This document shows, one piece after another, positions 18,896 through 25,790 of a DNA stretch of 33,531 nt; positions within the stretch are counted from its first letter, which is position 1; every line of letters begins with the position of its first letter. The notes beneath the pieces are model-generated. The model worked only from the letters and a program-made list of their open reading frames with translations. It did no database searches and had not been told where the DNA came from. The stretch comes from Microbacteriaceae bacterium PS02343 (GTDB lineage: Bacteria; Actinomycetota; Actinomycetes; Actinomycetales; Microbacteriaceae): NCBI GenBank assembly GCA_029959365.1, contig JASCOA010000026.1, positions 1 through 33,531 of the forward strand. Reading direction: 5' to 3'. The position numbers were made by a program, and so were the translations under genes.

Positions 18896-18901
18896 TACCC
18901 T
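18896..18901 (+). promoter_or_regulatory. Leaderless -10 element TACCCT
   Basis: TACCCT ends 7 nt before the ATG at 18909, and there is no Shine-Dalgarno, so the following gene is probably translated from a leaderless mRNA. Confidence 0.5.
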
Positions 18902-18908
18902 GGACGGC

Positions 18909-20159
18909 ATGGTGGAGGAGATCGCGCGGCGGCGCACCGGACGAGGCATCGGCATCGCGATCGGCACCGTCGCCATCCTGCTGCCCGGGCTGTTCCTCGG
19001 CGTGACGATCCTGCCCAGCCTGCCCGCCGCCTCCGTGCAGCTGGCCGAGCTGGAGGACGCGGAGATCGCGAGCCCGCCGCTCGCCCTACCGGCCGACGGC
19101 CAGTCGGCCGTGATCGTGGGAGACGGCGACGCCCTGCTGGCCAGTGCCGGCGGTGACGAGTCGGGCGCCTTCGAGTCGATCCCGATGGGCGGCGCCGCCA
19201 AGCTCGTGTCGGCGCTCGTGACGCTCGACGCGCATCCGCTCGAAGCGGGCCGCAACGGCGAGAGCGTCGTCGTGACCGACGAGGACTTCGCCGCCTACCA
19301 GTCGCTCGTCTTCGCCGGGGCCCGCACCGTGCCCGTCACGGTCGGCTCGCGCTGGACCGAGCGCGAGATGATCGCCGCATCGCTGCTCTCGGCGAGCAAC
19401 AACCACGCCGACATGCTCGTGCGCTGGGCCTTCGGCGGCCAGGCCGAGTACCTCGAGGCCGCCGAGGCGTGGCTCGTCGAGCAGGGCTTCGACGGCACCG
19501 CGGTGGCCGACGCCTCCGGCCTCAAGGGCGAGAGCGTCTCGACCGCCGACGACCTCGTGCGCATCGGGCGCCTCGCCGCCGCCGACCCGCTCATCGGCTC
19601 GCTGCTCGGCAGCGACGGCATCGGCGCCGTCAACGGGGCGAGCATCACCAACACCAACCGCTACGAGCCGGCCGGCTCGGCGACGACCGTGTCGCGCAGC
19701 TACACGAACGCGGCCGCGGTGACCGTCGTGCTCAGCATGACCACCGCGTCGGGCGAGACGCTCACCGCCGCCTTCCTGCGCCAGCCCTCCTACGACGCCA
19801 TGGCCGCGGCGGTCACGGCGTTCGTCGAGTCGGCGGCCGCGGCCACCGCGCAGATCGAGGCGCTGCCCGAGGGCACCGTAGTCGGCGAGCTGCGCACCGC
19901 CTGGGGCGAGCGCGTCGACCTGGTGCTCGGCGAGCCGCTCGTGACGGTCGGCGGCGTGCCCGCGCCGGGCGATATCGACTACGAGCTCGACGAGGTGCGC
20001 ACGGTGCGGCCGGGCGCCAAGGTCGGCGAGGCGGTGGCCACGGTGGCCGAGCGCACCGCATCCGCTCGTGTGGAGGCCGGCGGCGAGCTCGGCGATCCGG
20101 GCCTCGCATGGCGGCTGACGCATCCGCTCGACATGCTCGGTTCGGCCTTCGGCGGCTGA
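18909..20159 (+). CDS. Degenerate D-alanyl-D-alanine carboxypeptidase-like (penicillin-binding fold) protein
   Basis: A 416-residue membrane-anchored protein (signal anchor about residues 12-36) with an S11-like penicillin-binding fold. The segment IPMGGAAKLVSALVTLD (91-107) aligns with the usual ASxxKLMTALV motif, and LLSASNNHADML (159-170) with the SxN region. However, the nucleophile position is Gly95 (GAAK instead of SxxK) and no KTG motif can be found in the region NTNRYEPAG to VVLSM. Peptidase activity is therefore unlikely; a peptidoglycan-binding or scaffolding role is possible. The last third (VGELRTAWGERVDLVLG onward) is a separate beta-rich domain similar to the trailing domain of S11 enzymes. 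Translation appears leaderless. Confidence 0.75.
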   Translation: MVEEIARRRTGRGIGIAIGTVAILLPGLFLGVTILPSLPAASVQLAELEDAEIASPPLALPADGQSAVIVGDGDALLASAGGDESGAFESIPMGGAAKLVSALVTLDAHPLEAGRNGESVVVTDEDFAAYQSLVFAGARTVPVTVGSRWTEREMIAASLLSASNNHADMLVRWAFGGQAEYLEAAEAWLVEQGFDGTAVADASGLKGESVSTADDLVRIGRLAAADPLIGSLLGSDGIGAVNGASITNTNRYEPAGSATTVSRSYTNAAAVTVVLSMTTASGETLTAAFLRQPSYDAMAAAVTAFVESAAAATAQIEALPEGTVVGELRTAWGERVDLVLGEPLVTVGGVPAPGDIDYELDEVRTVRPGAKVGEAVATVAERTASARVEAGGELGDPGLAWRLTHPLDMLGSAFGG

Positions 20160-20190
20160 GCCCGCCGCTCGCCGCGACGCTGCATGCACG

Positions 20191-20262
20191 CTCCGTCCTC
20201 CCGCCCCTCCCTTCACCTCCCCTCCGTCCCTTCCCCTCTCCGCACCCTCCCTCCTCCGCCCC
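20191..20262 (+). repeat. Polypyrimidine tract
   Basis: 65 of 72 bases are C or T, in irregular CCTCC/CCCTTCC units, shortly after the carboxypeptidase-like gene. Such tracts can form non-B DNA or act in transcription termination; the sequence alone does not decide. Confidence 0.6.
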
Positions 20263-20279
20263 GACGGCATCCGTGCTCC

Positions 20280-20388
20280 GTTCCGATCTGAAGGAGATCC
20301 GCGCTCACGCGACGCTGATTCGGAGCGTGCAGCGCTGAACCTGCCCGACGAGACGCTCTGCACCGTCTGACCTCCTTCAGACCGGAAC
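20280..20388. ncRNA. Candidate structured RNA or small inverted-repeat element
   Basis: Arms of 17 nt (20280-20296 and 20372-20388) pair at 16 of 17 positions. Between them GCGCT/AGCGC (20301-20305 with 20331-20335) and ACGCT/AGCGT (20312-20316 with 20324-20328) form a nested hairpin with loop GATTCGG, and GACG/CGTC (20347-20350 with 20364-20367) could form a weaker one, giving a branched fold. It could be a small RNA, a cis-regulatory element for the next gene, a processed terminator, or a miniature inverted-repeat element. I know no matching RNA family. Confidence 0.4.
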
Positions 20389-20394
20389 TGCGAC

Positions 20395-20435
20395 GAGCGG
20401 ATGCGGCACGAGCGGATGCGAACCGAGCGGATGCG
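20395..20435. repeat. Three tandem GAGCGGATGCG copies at 15-bp spacing
   Basis: Identical 11-mers at 20395-20405, 20410-20420 and 20425-20435 are separated by four-base spacers of different sequence. The same word is scattered singly across the window. Here it is phased and lies 50-90 bp before the oxidoreductase start, so a protein-binding array is possible. Confidence 0.65.
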
Positions 20436-20485
20436 CCTCGACGCCGCGCCGGAATAGGCGGCCGGTGCATGCAGTTGCATCGACC

Positions 20486-21121
20486 ATGAGCAGCATCGCG
20501 ATCCTGGGGGCCGGCCGCGTCGGCACGAGCCTCGCCCGAGCGGCCCTCGCCGCCGGCGACGACGTGACCGTGGCGGCGTCGGGCGATCCGGCGCGCATCC
20601 GCCTCATCGTCGAGATGCTCGCCCCGGGCGCCCGGGCCGAGACCGCGGCCGACGCCGTGGCCGGCGCCGACCTCGTGGTGCTCGCGGTGCCGATGCACGA
20701 GTTCCGCACGGTCGACCCCGCGATCCTCGCCGGCAAGGCGGTCATCGACCTCATGAACCAGTGGGAGCCCGTCGACGGCCCGCTGCCCGAGCTCGACGCC
20801 GCCGTCGACGGCAGCAGCACGATCGTGCAGCGGCACTTCGCCGGCGCCCGCATCGTGAAGACCCTCAACCAGCTCGGCTACCACGAGCTCGAGGAGGACG
20901 CCCGCGCGGCCGGCCACCAGCGCCGCCGCGCGCTCGGCGTCGCCGGCGACGACGCGGATGCCGTCGCGCTCGCCAGCGCCTTCGTCGAGCGGATCGGCTT
21001 CGACGCCGTGCCGATCGGCCCGCTCGCGGCCGGCGTCGCCCTGCAGCCCGGCGGCCCCGTCTTCGGCGTCTTCCACGACGCTGCCGCCCTCGCCGCGGCC
21101 GTGGAGCGCGTCGCGGCCTGA
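20486..21121 (+). CDS. NADPH-dependent F420 reductase-like oxidoreductase (Fno family)
   Basis: A 211-residue Rossmann-fold protein with GAGRVGTSLA at the N-terminus (residues 8-17), a hydrophobic VVLAVPMHEF strand and GKAVIDLMNQWEP, resembling F420:NADP oxidoreductases that exchange hydride between F420H2 and NADP. The STIVQRHFAGARIVKTLNQLGYHELEED stretch is typical of actinobacterial proteins given this name, many of which have unproven F420 use. An upstream in-frame ATG at 20465 is less likely; neither start has a Shine-Dalgarno. The presence of an fgd gene later in the window shows that F420 biochemistry is plausible for this organism. Confidence 0.75.
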   Translation: MSSIAILGAGRVGTSLARAALAAGDDVTVAASGDPARIRLIVEMLAPGARAETAADAVAGADLVVLAVPMHEFRTVDPAILAGKAVIDLMNQWEPVDGPLPELDAAVDGSSTIVQRHFAGARIVKTLNQLGYHELEEDARAAGHQRRRALGVAGDDADAVALASAFVERIGFDAVPIGPLAAGVALQPGGPVFGVFHDAAALAAAVERVAA

Positions 21122-21207
21122 ACGGCACCGCCGAGGGCACCGACCGAGCGGGCTCCGGTCGAGCGGGCTCTGAACAGGCGGGCCGCTCCGAGCTCCGACG
21201 CCCTGGC

Positions 21208-21213
21208 TACACT
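21208..21213 (+). promoter_or_regulatory. -10 element TACACT of tRNA-Arg
   Basis: TACACT ends 9 nt before the mature tRNA, giving a primary transcript with a leader of about three bases. An identical hexamer precedes tRNA-His. No clear -35 is seen. Confidence 0.45.
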
Positions 21214-21222
21214 GGCCAACGC

Positions 21223-21295
21223 GCCCCCGTAGCTCAGCGGATAGAGCAGGAGCCTTCTAATCTCTTGGTCGCAGGTTCGATTCCTGCCGGGGGCA
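21223..21295 (+). tRNA. tRNA-Arg (anticodon TCT)
   Basis: The acceptor stem GCCCCCG/CGGGGGC is perfect, with a GCTC/GAGC D stem, a T arm GCAGG-TTCGATT-CCTGC and discriminator A at 21295. The anticodon loop CTTCTAA places TCT at 34-36, decoding AGA/AGG, which are rare codons in this genome. The anticodon stem has a C-T opposition next to the loop and a G-T pair at its base. CCA is not encoded. Confidence 0.95.
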
Positions 21296-21353
21296 CCGCA
21301 GGTGACGTGCGAGCCGCCCCGAACGTTGGGCTGCACTCCGGTGGAGCGATCGG

Positions 21354-21359
21354 TAACGT
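21354..21359 (+). promoter_or_regulatory. Leaderless -10 element TAACGT
   Basis: TAACGT ends 7 nt before the ATG at 21367 and no Shine-Dalgarno is visible, indicating a leaderless mRNA for the lipoprotein. Confidence 0.45.
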
Positions 21360-21366
21360 CCGGGGC

Positions 21367-22173
21367 ATGATCTCGCGCCGCATGGCTCCCTTCCTCCTCC
21401 TGCTGCCGCTTGCCCTCGCCGGCTGCGCGACCGGGCAGCCGAGCGCGGCGCCGACAAAGGCATCGCCGGTAGCGGATGCCGCGGCAACGACATGGCTGTG
21501 CTGGGATGAACCGATCGACCCGGATCGGGCGGTCGAGGAGTACGGGATCGCCTCCCTCTCCGACACCGGGCTCGAAGCGCTCGACGGCATCGAGGTGCCG
21601 GCGATCGATCGCGACGGCGGCTGGATCGTGCAGCGTGATGACGACGAGCTGGTCGTGCTGTCGCGAGCACTCGAGGAGCCGCTGTGGTGGGCCGACGAGG
21701 TGCGCACGCACGAGACGCTGCAGGTCTTCAAGACGGGCGCCGGTGACTGGCATCTCGGAGGGCTCGGCGATTGCGCGCTCCGCGCCGAGCTACCCGGAGG
21801 CGCCGTCGCAGCATCGGTCTTCCTCGACCCCGAACGTCTGCCCGAGCCTGAGGACACGACCGTTCACCTGCTCGTGATAGAGCACGGCTGCTCGGGACAC
21901 GACGACGCCACCGGACGACTGAGCACGCTGCAGCTGACGGAGACCATGGAACGAGTGGAGGTAGTGATCGCCGTGACCGAGCGCCCCGGGATCGCGACCT
22001 GCCCGACGCATCCGGCGACGCCGTACAGCATCGATCTCGAGAACCCGCTCGCCGATCGGCCGATCGTCGACGTCGCCGTACGCCCCGCGCTGGTCGCGGA
22101 GCCGTACGAGGTCGGACGCGGCATGGACTGGCCGGTCGGCGAGGAAGCGAGCTCCGAGATGCCCGCGGCGTGA
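21367..22173 (+). CDS. Hypothetical lipoprotein
   Basis: A 268-residue predicted lipoprotein: basic MISRRM start, hydrophobic core and lipobox LALAGC followed by a Ser/Ala/Pro-rich linker. The mature part has several acidic and Trp-rich stretches (LCWDEP, LEEPLWWADEV) and four cysteines beyond the lipobox (in LCWDEP, GDCALRAE, EHGCSGHD and IATCPTH) that could form disulphides. I do not recognise the family. Codon use is visibly less GC3-biased than in neighbours, with A-ending codons such as GTA, GCA and ACA, and the gene lies immediately after tRNA-Arg, so acquisition by transfer is possible. No integrase or second attachment site accompanies it. Confidence 0.8.
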   Translation: MISRRMAPFLLLLPLALAGCATGQPSAAPTKASPVADAAATTWLCWDEPIDPDRAVEEYGIASLSDTGLEALDGIEVPAIDRDGGWIVQRDDDELVVLSRALEEPLWWADEVRTHETLQVFKTGAGDWHLGGLGDCALRAELPGGAVAASVFLDPERLPEPEDTTVHLLVIEHGCSGHDDATGRLSTLQLTETMERVEVVIAVTERPGIATCPTHPATPYSIDLENPLADRPIVDVAVRPALVAEPYEVGRGMDWPVGEEASSEMPAA

Positions 22174-22185
22174 TGCGCGGTGACA

Positions 22186-22218
22186 CCTCGACCCGAGGGG
22201 CTGCGTCGGTCGCGCAGC
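22186..22218. terminator. Weak hairpins between convergent genes
   Basis: CCTCG-ACC-CGAGG (22186-22198) is followed by GCTGCG-7 nt-CGCAGC (22200-22218), between the lipoprotein gene and the convergent Lrp-type gene. Either could end transcription, but the stems are short and no U tract follows. Confidence 0.35.
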
Positions 22219-22273
22219 TCTGAGGTACGACGATCTTCGGCGCACCGCCGTGGAGCGCCTGCCGGGCCGAGCC

Positions 22274-22762
22274 TCAGAACCCCGGAGGCTCCGCCGCGGG
22301 GTCGGGGAACAGCCGCAGGTCGCGCAGGTGCTCGAAGACGATGCTGGTCTCGGTGCGGGCGACGCCCGGGTCGGCGCTGAGGTAGTCGGTGACGAAGTCG
22401 CGCAGCTCGTCGGTGTCGCGCACGGCGACGTTGACGAGGAAGTCGTCACGACCGGCGAGGTAGTAGACGTCGAGCACCTGGGGATAGCGGATGAAGCGCC
22501 GGGCGTAGTCGCGGATGTCGGAGCGCACGTCGGCCGACAGCCCGATCGAGATCATCGCCTGCAGCGGGCGGCCGATCTCGCGCATCGACACCTCGGTGCG
22601 GAACCCGGTGATCACGCCGGCGGCCTGCAGCGCGCGCACCCGGGTGAGGCAGGTGGACGGGGCGACACCCACCGCCGCGGCGAGCGCGTTGTTCGGCAGG
22701 CGGGCGTTGCGGGCAAGCTCGGCGAGGATCGCGCGGTCGACGGCGTCGAAGGAGGCGCTCAT
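22274..22762 (-). CDS. Lrp/AsnC family transcriptional regulator
   Basis: A 162-residue regulator with an N-terminal helix-turn-helix (FDAVDRAILAELARNARLPNNALAAAVGVAPSTCLTRVRALQAAGVI) and a C-terminal RAM effector domain (QAMISIGL, VLDVYYLAGRDDFLVNVAVRDTDEL, EHLRDLRLFP). Members of this family sense amino acids or related small molecules. The ATG at 22762 overlaps the stop of the upstream hypothetical gene, so it is the last gene of a leftward group. No divergent metabolic gene is present to suggest a target. Confidence 0.9.
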   Translation of the reverse strand: MSASFDAVDRAILAELARNARLPNNALAAAVGVAPSTCLTRVRALQAAGVITGFRTEVSMREIGRPLQAMISIGLSADVRSDIRDYARRFIRYPQVLDVYYLAGRDDFLVNVAVRDTDELRDFVTDYLSADPGVARTETSIVFEHLRDLRLFPDPAAEPPGF

Positions 22763-23121
22763 CAGGAGCCCGGCAGGTTCACGATGCGCCAGTAGCGGGA
22801 GTCCTCGCGCTGCTGGAACCAGCGCAGCCGGAAGCCGTTGTCCGTGAGCAGCCGGCGTCCTGCGCGGAAGACGACCGATCCGCCGGCGGGGATCCCCTCC
22901 CACCGCAGCGCTCCCTCGACGAGCTGCTCCGGGTCCTCCGGCAGCAGCTCCACGCGGCGTGCTGCGTGCGGTCCGTCGTTGCGCAGCAGCCAGCCGGTCG
23001 TCGACGAGCCGCTGAGCACGGTGCCGCGCAGGAAGCCGGGCATGCCGGGCACGCGCTCCTCGGCGGGGTCGGCGAGCACGCTCCAGGCGGTGGCGTCCTC
23101 GGCCGGCTGCTGTTCGCTCAT
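22762..23121 (-). CDS. Hypothetical protein
   Basis: A 119-residue soluble protein without signal peptide or membrane span, rich in charged and aromatic residues (GWLLRNDGPHAARRVELLPEDPE, FRLRWFQQREDSRYWRIVNL). The alternating pattern in the central part suggests a beta-sandwich fold. I do not recognise it. It lies between a small membrane protein gene and the Lrp gene, overlapping the latter by one base, so the two are probably co-translated. The ATG at 23121 has only a weak GGAG upstream. Confidence 0.65.
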   Translation of the reverse strand: MSEQQPAEDATAWSVLADPAEERVPGMPGFLRGTVLSGSSTTGWLLRNDGPHAARRVELLPEDPEQLVEGALRWEGIPAGGSVVFRAGRRLLTDNGFRLRWFQQREDSRYWRIVNLPGS

Positions 23122-23146
23122 CCGCTGCTCCGCATCCGCTCGGCGA

Positions 23147-23365
23147 TCAGGCGTTCAGCAGCCCGATGACGCCGGCGACGGCGGATGCGGCGGCCAGGGC
23201 GAGCGAGATGCTCACGAGCACGATGTGCACGATGAGGAAGGGGGTGGCCTTGCCGTGCTCGTCGCGGGCCCGGGCGTCCTTGGCCACCCGCTTGATGAAC
23301 TGCGGCCAGACGATCACGTTCCAGACGGCGTTGGCGAGCAGGAGCGAACTGAGCAGCACGGTCAT
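23147..23365 (-). CDS. SCO4848-like small membrane protein
   Basis: A 72-residue protein with two hydrophobic segments flanking a short charged loop (FIKRVAKDARARDEHGKATPF). The LLLANAVWNVIVWPQFIKRV start and ATPFLIVHIVLVSISLAL second half resemble the SCO4848 family of small actinobacterial membrane proteins, function unknown. AGGATGG is close upstream of the ATG. It follows the DUF2510 gene by 25 nt and precedes a hypothetical gene by 25 nt in the same direction. Confidence 0.75.
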   Translation of the reverse strand: MTVLLSSLLLANAVWNVIVWPQFIKRVAKDARARDEHGKATPFLIVHIVLVSISLALAAASAVAGVIGLLNA

Positions 23366-23390
23366 GCGACCATCCTGGCAGCTGGCCGGG

Positions 23391-24221
23391 TCAGCGGGCG
23401 CTGAGCGAGTCGATGAGCCAGCCGTCGCCGTCGCGCACGAGCTCGTAGCGGTAGGCGTCCACCTGCTCCTCGTCGGAGCCCGGCGCGGTGTAGCGCTCGC
23501 TCGTGTCGACCCAGGCGATGCCGCCCTGCACGACCGTCTCCTCGATCGTGACGCGGTAGTCCTCGTAGCTCTGCAGGAAGGTGCGCTGGCTGTCGGCGAG
23601 CAGCTCGCAGTCGTCCCAGCCGAGGTCGGCGATGAAGGCCGAGGTGCCCACCGACGCGGTCGAGTCGCAGGCCCCACCGGCCCAGAGGTCGTTGTAGGCC
23701 TCGACGACGGATGCGGCGCTCGGGTCGACCGCACCGCCGGGCGCGGTCACGATCGCCAGCACGGCGCCGCCGGCGCCGACGAGCACGACCGCGCCGAGCA
23801 CGCCGCCGAGCACCCAGGGCAGCGCGCGTCGCCGTCGGCGGGGCTCCTCGGCGATCACGCCGCGGGGCTCGACGGCCTCCGCCGCCGCGGTCTGCGCCGC
23901 GGCCTGCTGCCGCGCCCACGCGACGACGGGGTCGACCTCCTCGGCCGACCGGTCGACGGGGAGCGAGCGGATGGGGTCCGCGACCGTCGCGGTCGCGGCC
24001 GCGCCCGTGCCCGCTGCGGCGAGCCGCTCGCGCTCGGCGGCCTCGCGCATCCAGGGGAACTCCTCGGGCTGCTCGGGAGCGGCGATCGAGGGGGCTGCTG
24101 CTGCGGTCGAGGACGACGCTGCCACCGCGGGGTCGAGGACGTCGCCGGTCCACGCCGCGCCGTCCCACCAGCGCAGCCTGCCCGTGCCGTCGTCGTACCA
24201 GCCCGGTGCCGCCTGCGTCAT
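23391..24221 (-). CDS. DUF2510 domain membrane protein
   Basis: A 276-residue protein beginning with a DUF2510 motif (PGWYDDGTGRLRWWDGAAWT, residues 6-25), then a long Ala/Pro/Glu-rich cytoplasmic linker, one membrane span (about 140-165) after an RRRRR stop-transfer cluster, and an extracytoplasmic domain with two cysteines and a cone of alternating beta segments that resembles NTF2-like or Rv-type lipoprotein domains (VTIEETVVQGGIAWVDTSERY to GWLIDSLSAR). DUF2510 is a short cytoplasmic module of unknown function in actinobacteria. The ATG at 24221 has GGAG 9 nt upstream; an ATG at 24236 is an alternative. Confidence 0.85.
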   Translation of the reverse strand: MTQAAPGWYDDGTGRLRWWDGAAWTGDVLDPAVAASSSTAAAAPSIAAPEQPEEFPWMREAAERERLAAAGTGAAATATVADPIRSLPVDRSAEEVDPVVAWARQQAAAQTAAAEAVEPRGVIAEEPRRRRRALPWVLGGVLGAVVLVGAGGAVLAIVTAPGGAVDPSAASVVEAYNDLWAGGACDSTASVGTSAFIADLGWDDCELLADSQRTFLQSYEDYRVTIEETVVQGGIAWVDTSERYTAPGSDEEQVDAYRYELVRDGDGWLIDSLSAR

Positions 24222-24290
24222 TCCCGAAATCTCCATGCCTCGCGCCCCCGCGCATCCCAGTCTCCACGACGTCCGTCGCGCTGTCATCGT

Positions 24291-24300
24291 CCGTATACGG
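24291..24300. promoter_or_regulatory. Palindrome CCGTATACGG in divergent region
   Basis: A perfect 10-bp AT-centred palindrome lies in the gap between the DUF2510 and GDSL hydrolase genes. The central TATACG or its complement could be part of a -10 for the leftward gene, or it could be a small operator. Support is positional only. Confidence 0.3.
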
Positions 24301-24381
24301 GGGGCGAACGGCCCGTGTCGCGCCGGCGAACCCTGGCGCGGGGCGCTGTCGGCGGCGCATCCGCTCGTCCAGGATGGCGCT

Positions 24382-25071
24382 GTGACGCACGTACGGTGGC
24401 AGCGGTACATCGCGCTGGGCGACTCGCTCACCGGAGGAGCCAGCGATGCCGCTCCGACGCGGCGGGGTGCCTTCGGCGTGCTCGCGGACCGCTCCGCGCC
24501 GCGCGACCGGCTCGGCTGGGCCGACCGCCTGGCCGCGATCCTCGACCGCGACGCGCTCCTCGGCGACGCGGAGCGCGGCGGGGTGGAGTTCGCGGACCTG
24601 GCGGTGCACGGGCGCCGCGTGCGGGACGTCGTCGAGGAGCAGGTGCCGCGCGCCATCGAGCTGCGCGCCGACCTCGTCTCGCTCATGATCGGCGGCGAGG
24701 ACCTCATCGGCTCGCGCAGCGACCCCGACGCGCTCGCGGGGCGCCTCGACGACGGGGTCGCGGCGCTGCGGGCCTCCGGAGCGGACGTGCTGCTCGCCAC
24801 GAGCTTCGACCCGCGCTCCGCGCCCCTCCTGCGCCCGCTGCGGAGCCGCGCCGCCGCGTTCAACGCGAACCTCTGGAGCATCGCGCGCGGCCACGGCACC
24901 TTCGTGCTCGACGTCTGGGGCATGCGCGAGCTGCAGGACCCGGGGTTCTGGGCCGAGGACCGCGCGCACCTCAGCCCGCTCGGCCACCGGCTGCTCGCCA
25001 GCCGCGCGGCGCACAGCCTCGGCGTCGCCTACGCCGAGGTCGGCCCGCCGCGCCTGGGGCTGCGGGCCTGA
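24382..25071 (+). CDS. SGNH/GDSL-type hydrolase
   Basis: A 229-residue alpha/beta hydrolase of the SGNH superfamily: GDSLTGG with catalytic Ser15, AVHGRRV for block II, and DRAHLSPLGH carrying the Asp and His near the end. The block III position, normally GGND, reads GGEDLIG, so the oxyanion-hole Asn is replaced by Glu. No signal peptide is present, so it should be cytoplasmic. The GTG at 24382 has AGGATGG close upstream; alternatively CAGGAT could be a weak -10 for leaderless translation. Substrate unknown; actinobacterial relatives are described as esterases or lipases. Confidence 0.85.
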   Translation: MTHVRWQRYIALGDSLTGGASDAAPTRRGAFGVLADRSAPRDRLGWADRLAAILDRDALLGDAERGGVEFADLAVHGRRVRDVVEEQVPRAIELRADLVSLMIGGEDLIGSRSDPDALAGRLDDGVAALRASGADVLLATSFDPRSAPLLRPLRSRAAAFNANLWSIARGHGTFVLDVWGMRELQDPGFWAEDRAHLSPLGHRLLASRAAHSLGVAYAEVGPPRLGLRA

Positions 25072-25120
25072 CGGCGGCTCGCGGCGAACGGATGCGGGCG
25101 GCCGTGTCGCCGGCACGACC

Positions 25121-25126
25121 TAGACT
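25121..25126 (+). promoter_or_regulatory. Leaderless -10 element of orn
   Basis: TAGACT ends 7 nt before the ATG at 25134, and no Shine-Dalgarno is present, so orn is probably transcribed without a leader. Confidence 0.55.
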
Positions 25127-25133
25127 CGTGCGC

Positions 25134-25754
25134 ATGGCTGCTGCGATCGACCGTCTCGTCTGGATCGACTGCGAGATGACCGGTCTCGATCTGGGGGTCG
25201 ACGAGATCGTCGAGGTCGCCGTGGTCGTCACCGACTTCGAGCTGAACCTGATCGACCCCGGCTTCGCGATCGTCATCAAGCCGTCGGATGCGGCGCGCGC
25301 CAACATGGGCGAGTTCGTCACGAACATGCACACCGAGTCGGGCCTCATCGAGGAGCTCGACGGCGGCGCGACCCTCGCCGACGCCGAGCAGCAGGTGCTC
25401 GACTACATCAAGCGCTTCGTGCCGCTGCCGGGCAAGGCCGCGCTGGCCGGCAACACGATCGGCACCGACCGCTCGTTCATCGCGCAGTACATGCCGCTGA
25501 TCGACGCCCACCTGCACTACCGCAGCGTCGACGTCTCCTCGTTCAAGGTGCTGGCCCACGAGTGGTTCCCCCGGGTGTACTTCAACGCCCCCGCGAAGCA
25601 CGGCGGCCACCGCGCCCTCGCCGACATCCTCGAGTCGATCCGCGAGCTGCACTACTACCGCCGCGCGCTCTTCGTCGCGCAGCCCGGCCCGAGCACCGAG
25701 CAGGTGCAGACCATCGCCGCCGAGGTCGTGGCGGAGTTCGCCCCGAATCTGTAA
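25134..25754 (+). CDS. orn: Oligoribonuclease
   Basis: A 206-residue DEDDh 3'-5' exonuclease that degrades very short RNAs and linear dinucleotides such as pGpG. Motifs are LVWIDCEMTGLDLGVDEIVEVAVVVTD (Exo I, DxE), NTIGTDRSFIAQYMP (Exo II) and the KHGGHRALADILESI stretch carrying the His and Asp of Exo III. It ends with a family-typical FVAQPGPSTEQVQ segment and is about 25 residues longer than E. coli Orn, as in other actinobacteria. The promoter gives ATG 25134 as the start. tRNA-His follows. Confidence 0.96.
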   Translation: MAAAIDRLVWIDCEMTGLDLGVDEIVEVAVVVTDFELNLIDPGFAIVIKPSDAARANMGEFVTNMHTESGLIEELDGGATLADAEQQVLDYIKRFVPLPGKAALAGNTIGTDRSFIAQYMPLIDAHLHYRSVDVSSFKVLAHEWFPRVYFNAPAKHGGHRALADILESIRELHYYRRALFVAQPGPSTEQVQTIAAEVVAEFAPNL

Positions 25755-25760
25755 TACACT
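25755..25760 (+). promoter_or_regulatory. -10 element TACACT of tRNA-His
   Basis: The same hexamer as before tRNA-Arg follows the orn stop codon directly, 30 nt before the mature tRNA. A transcript would begin near 25767. The -35 is not evident. Confidence 0.4.
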
Positions 25761-25790
25761 CTCTGAGTTGCCGGTTCGCCGGCGACCATG

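Larger units (their letters stand above)
20160..20485. other. 326-bp non-coding stretch with structured element and repeats
   Basis: No credible gene is seen. It holds, in order, a polypyrimidine tract (20191-20262), an inverted-repeat-bounded element (20280-20388), and three phased copies of GAGCGGATGCG (20395-20435), each annotated below. The stretch ends just before the oxidoreductase start; no Shine-Dalgarno precedes that start. Confidence 0.7.

Noticed and set aside
17177-19255. 692-codon minus-strand frame across fumC
   Set aside because: It is the antisense shadow of fumC and the carboxypeptidase-like gene, with no conserved motif.
20395-20435. Three direct repeats as a CRISPR array
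   Set aside because: Repeats are 11 bp and spacers 4 bp, far too short, and no cas genes are present.
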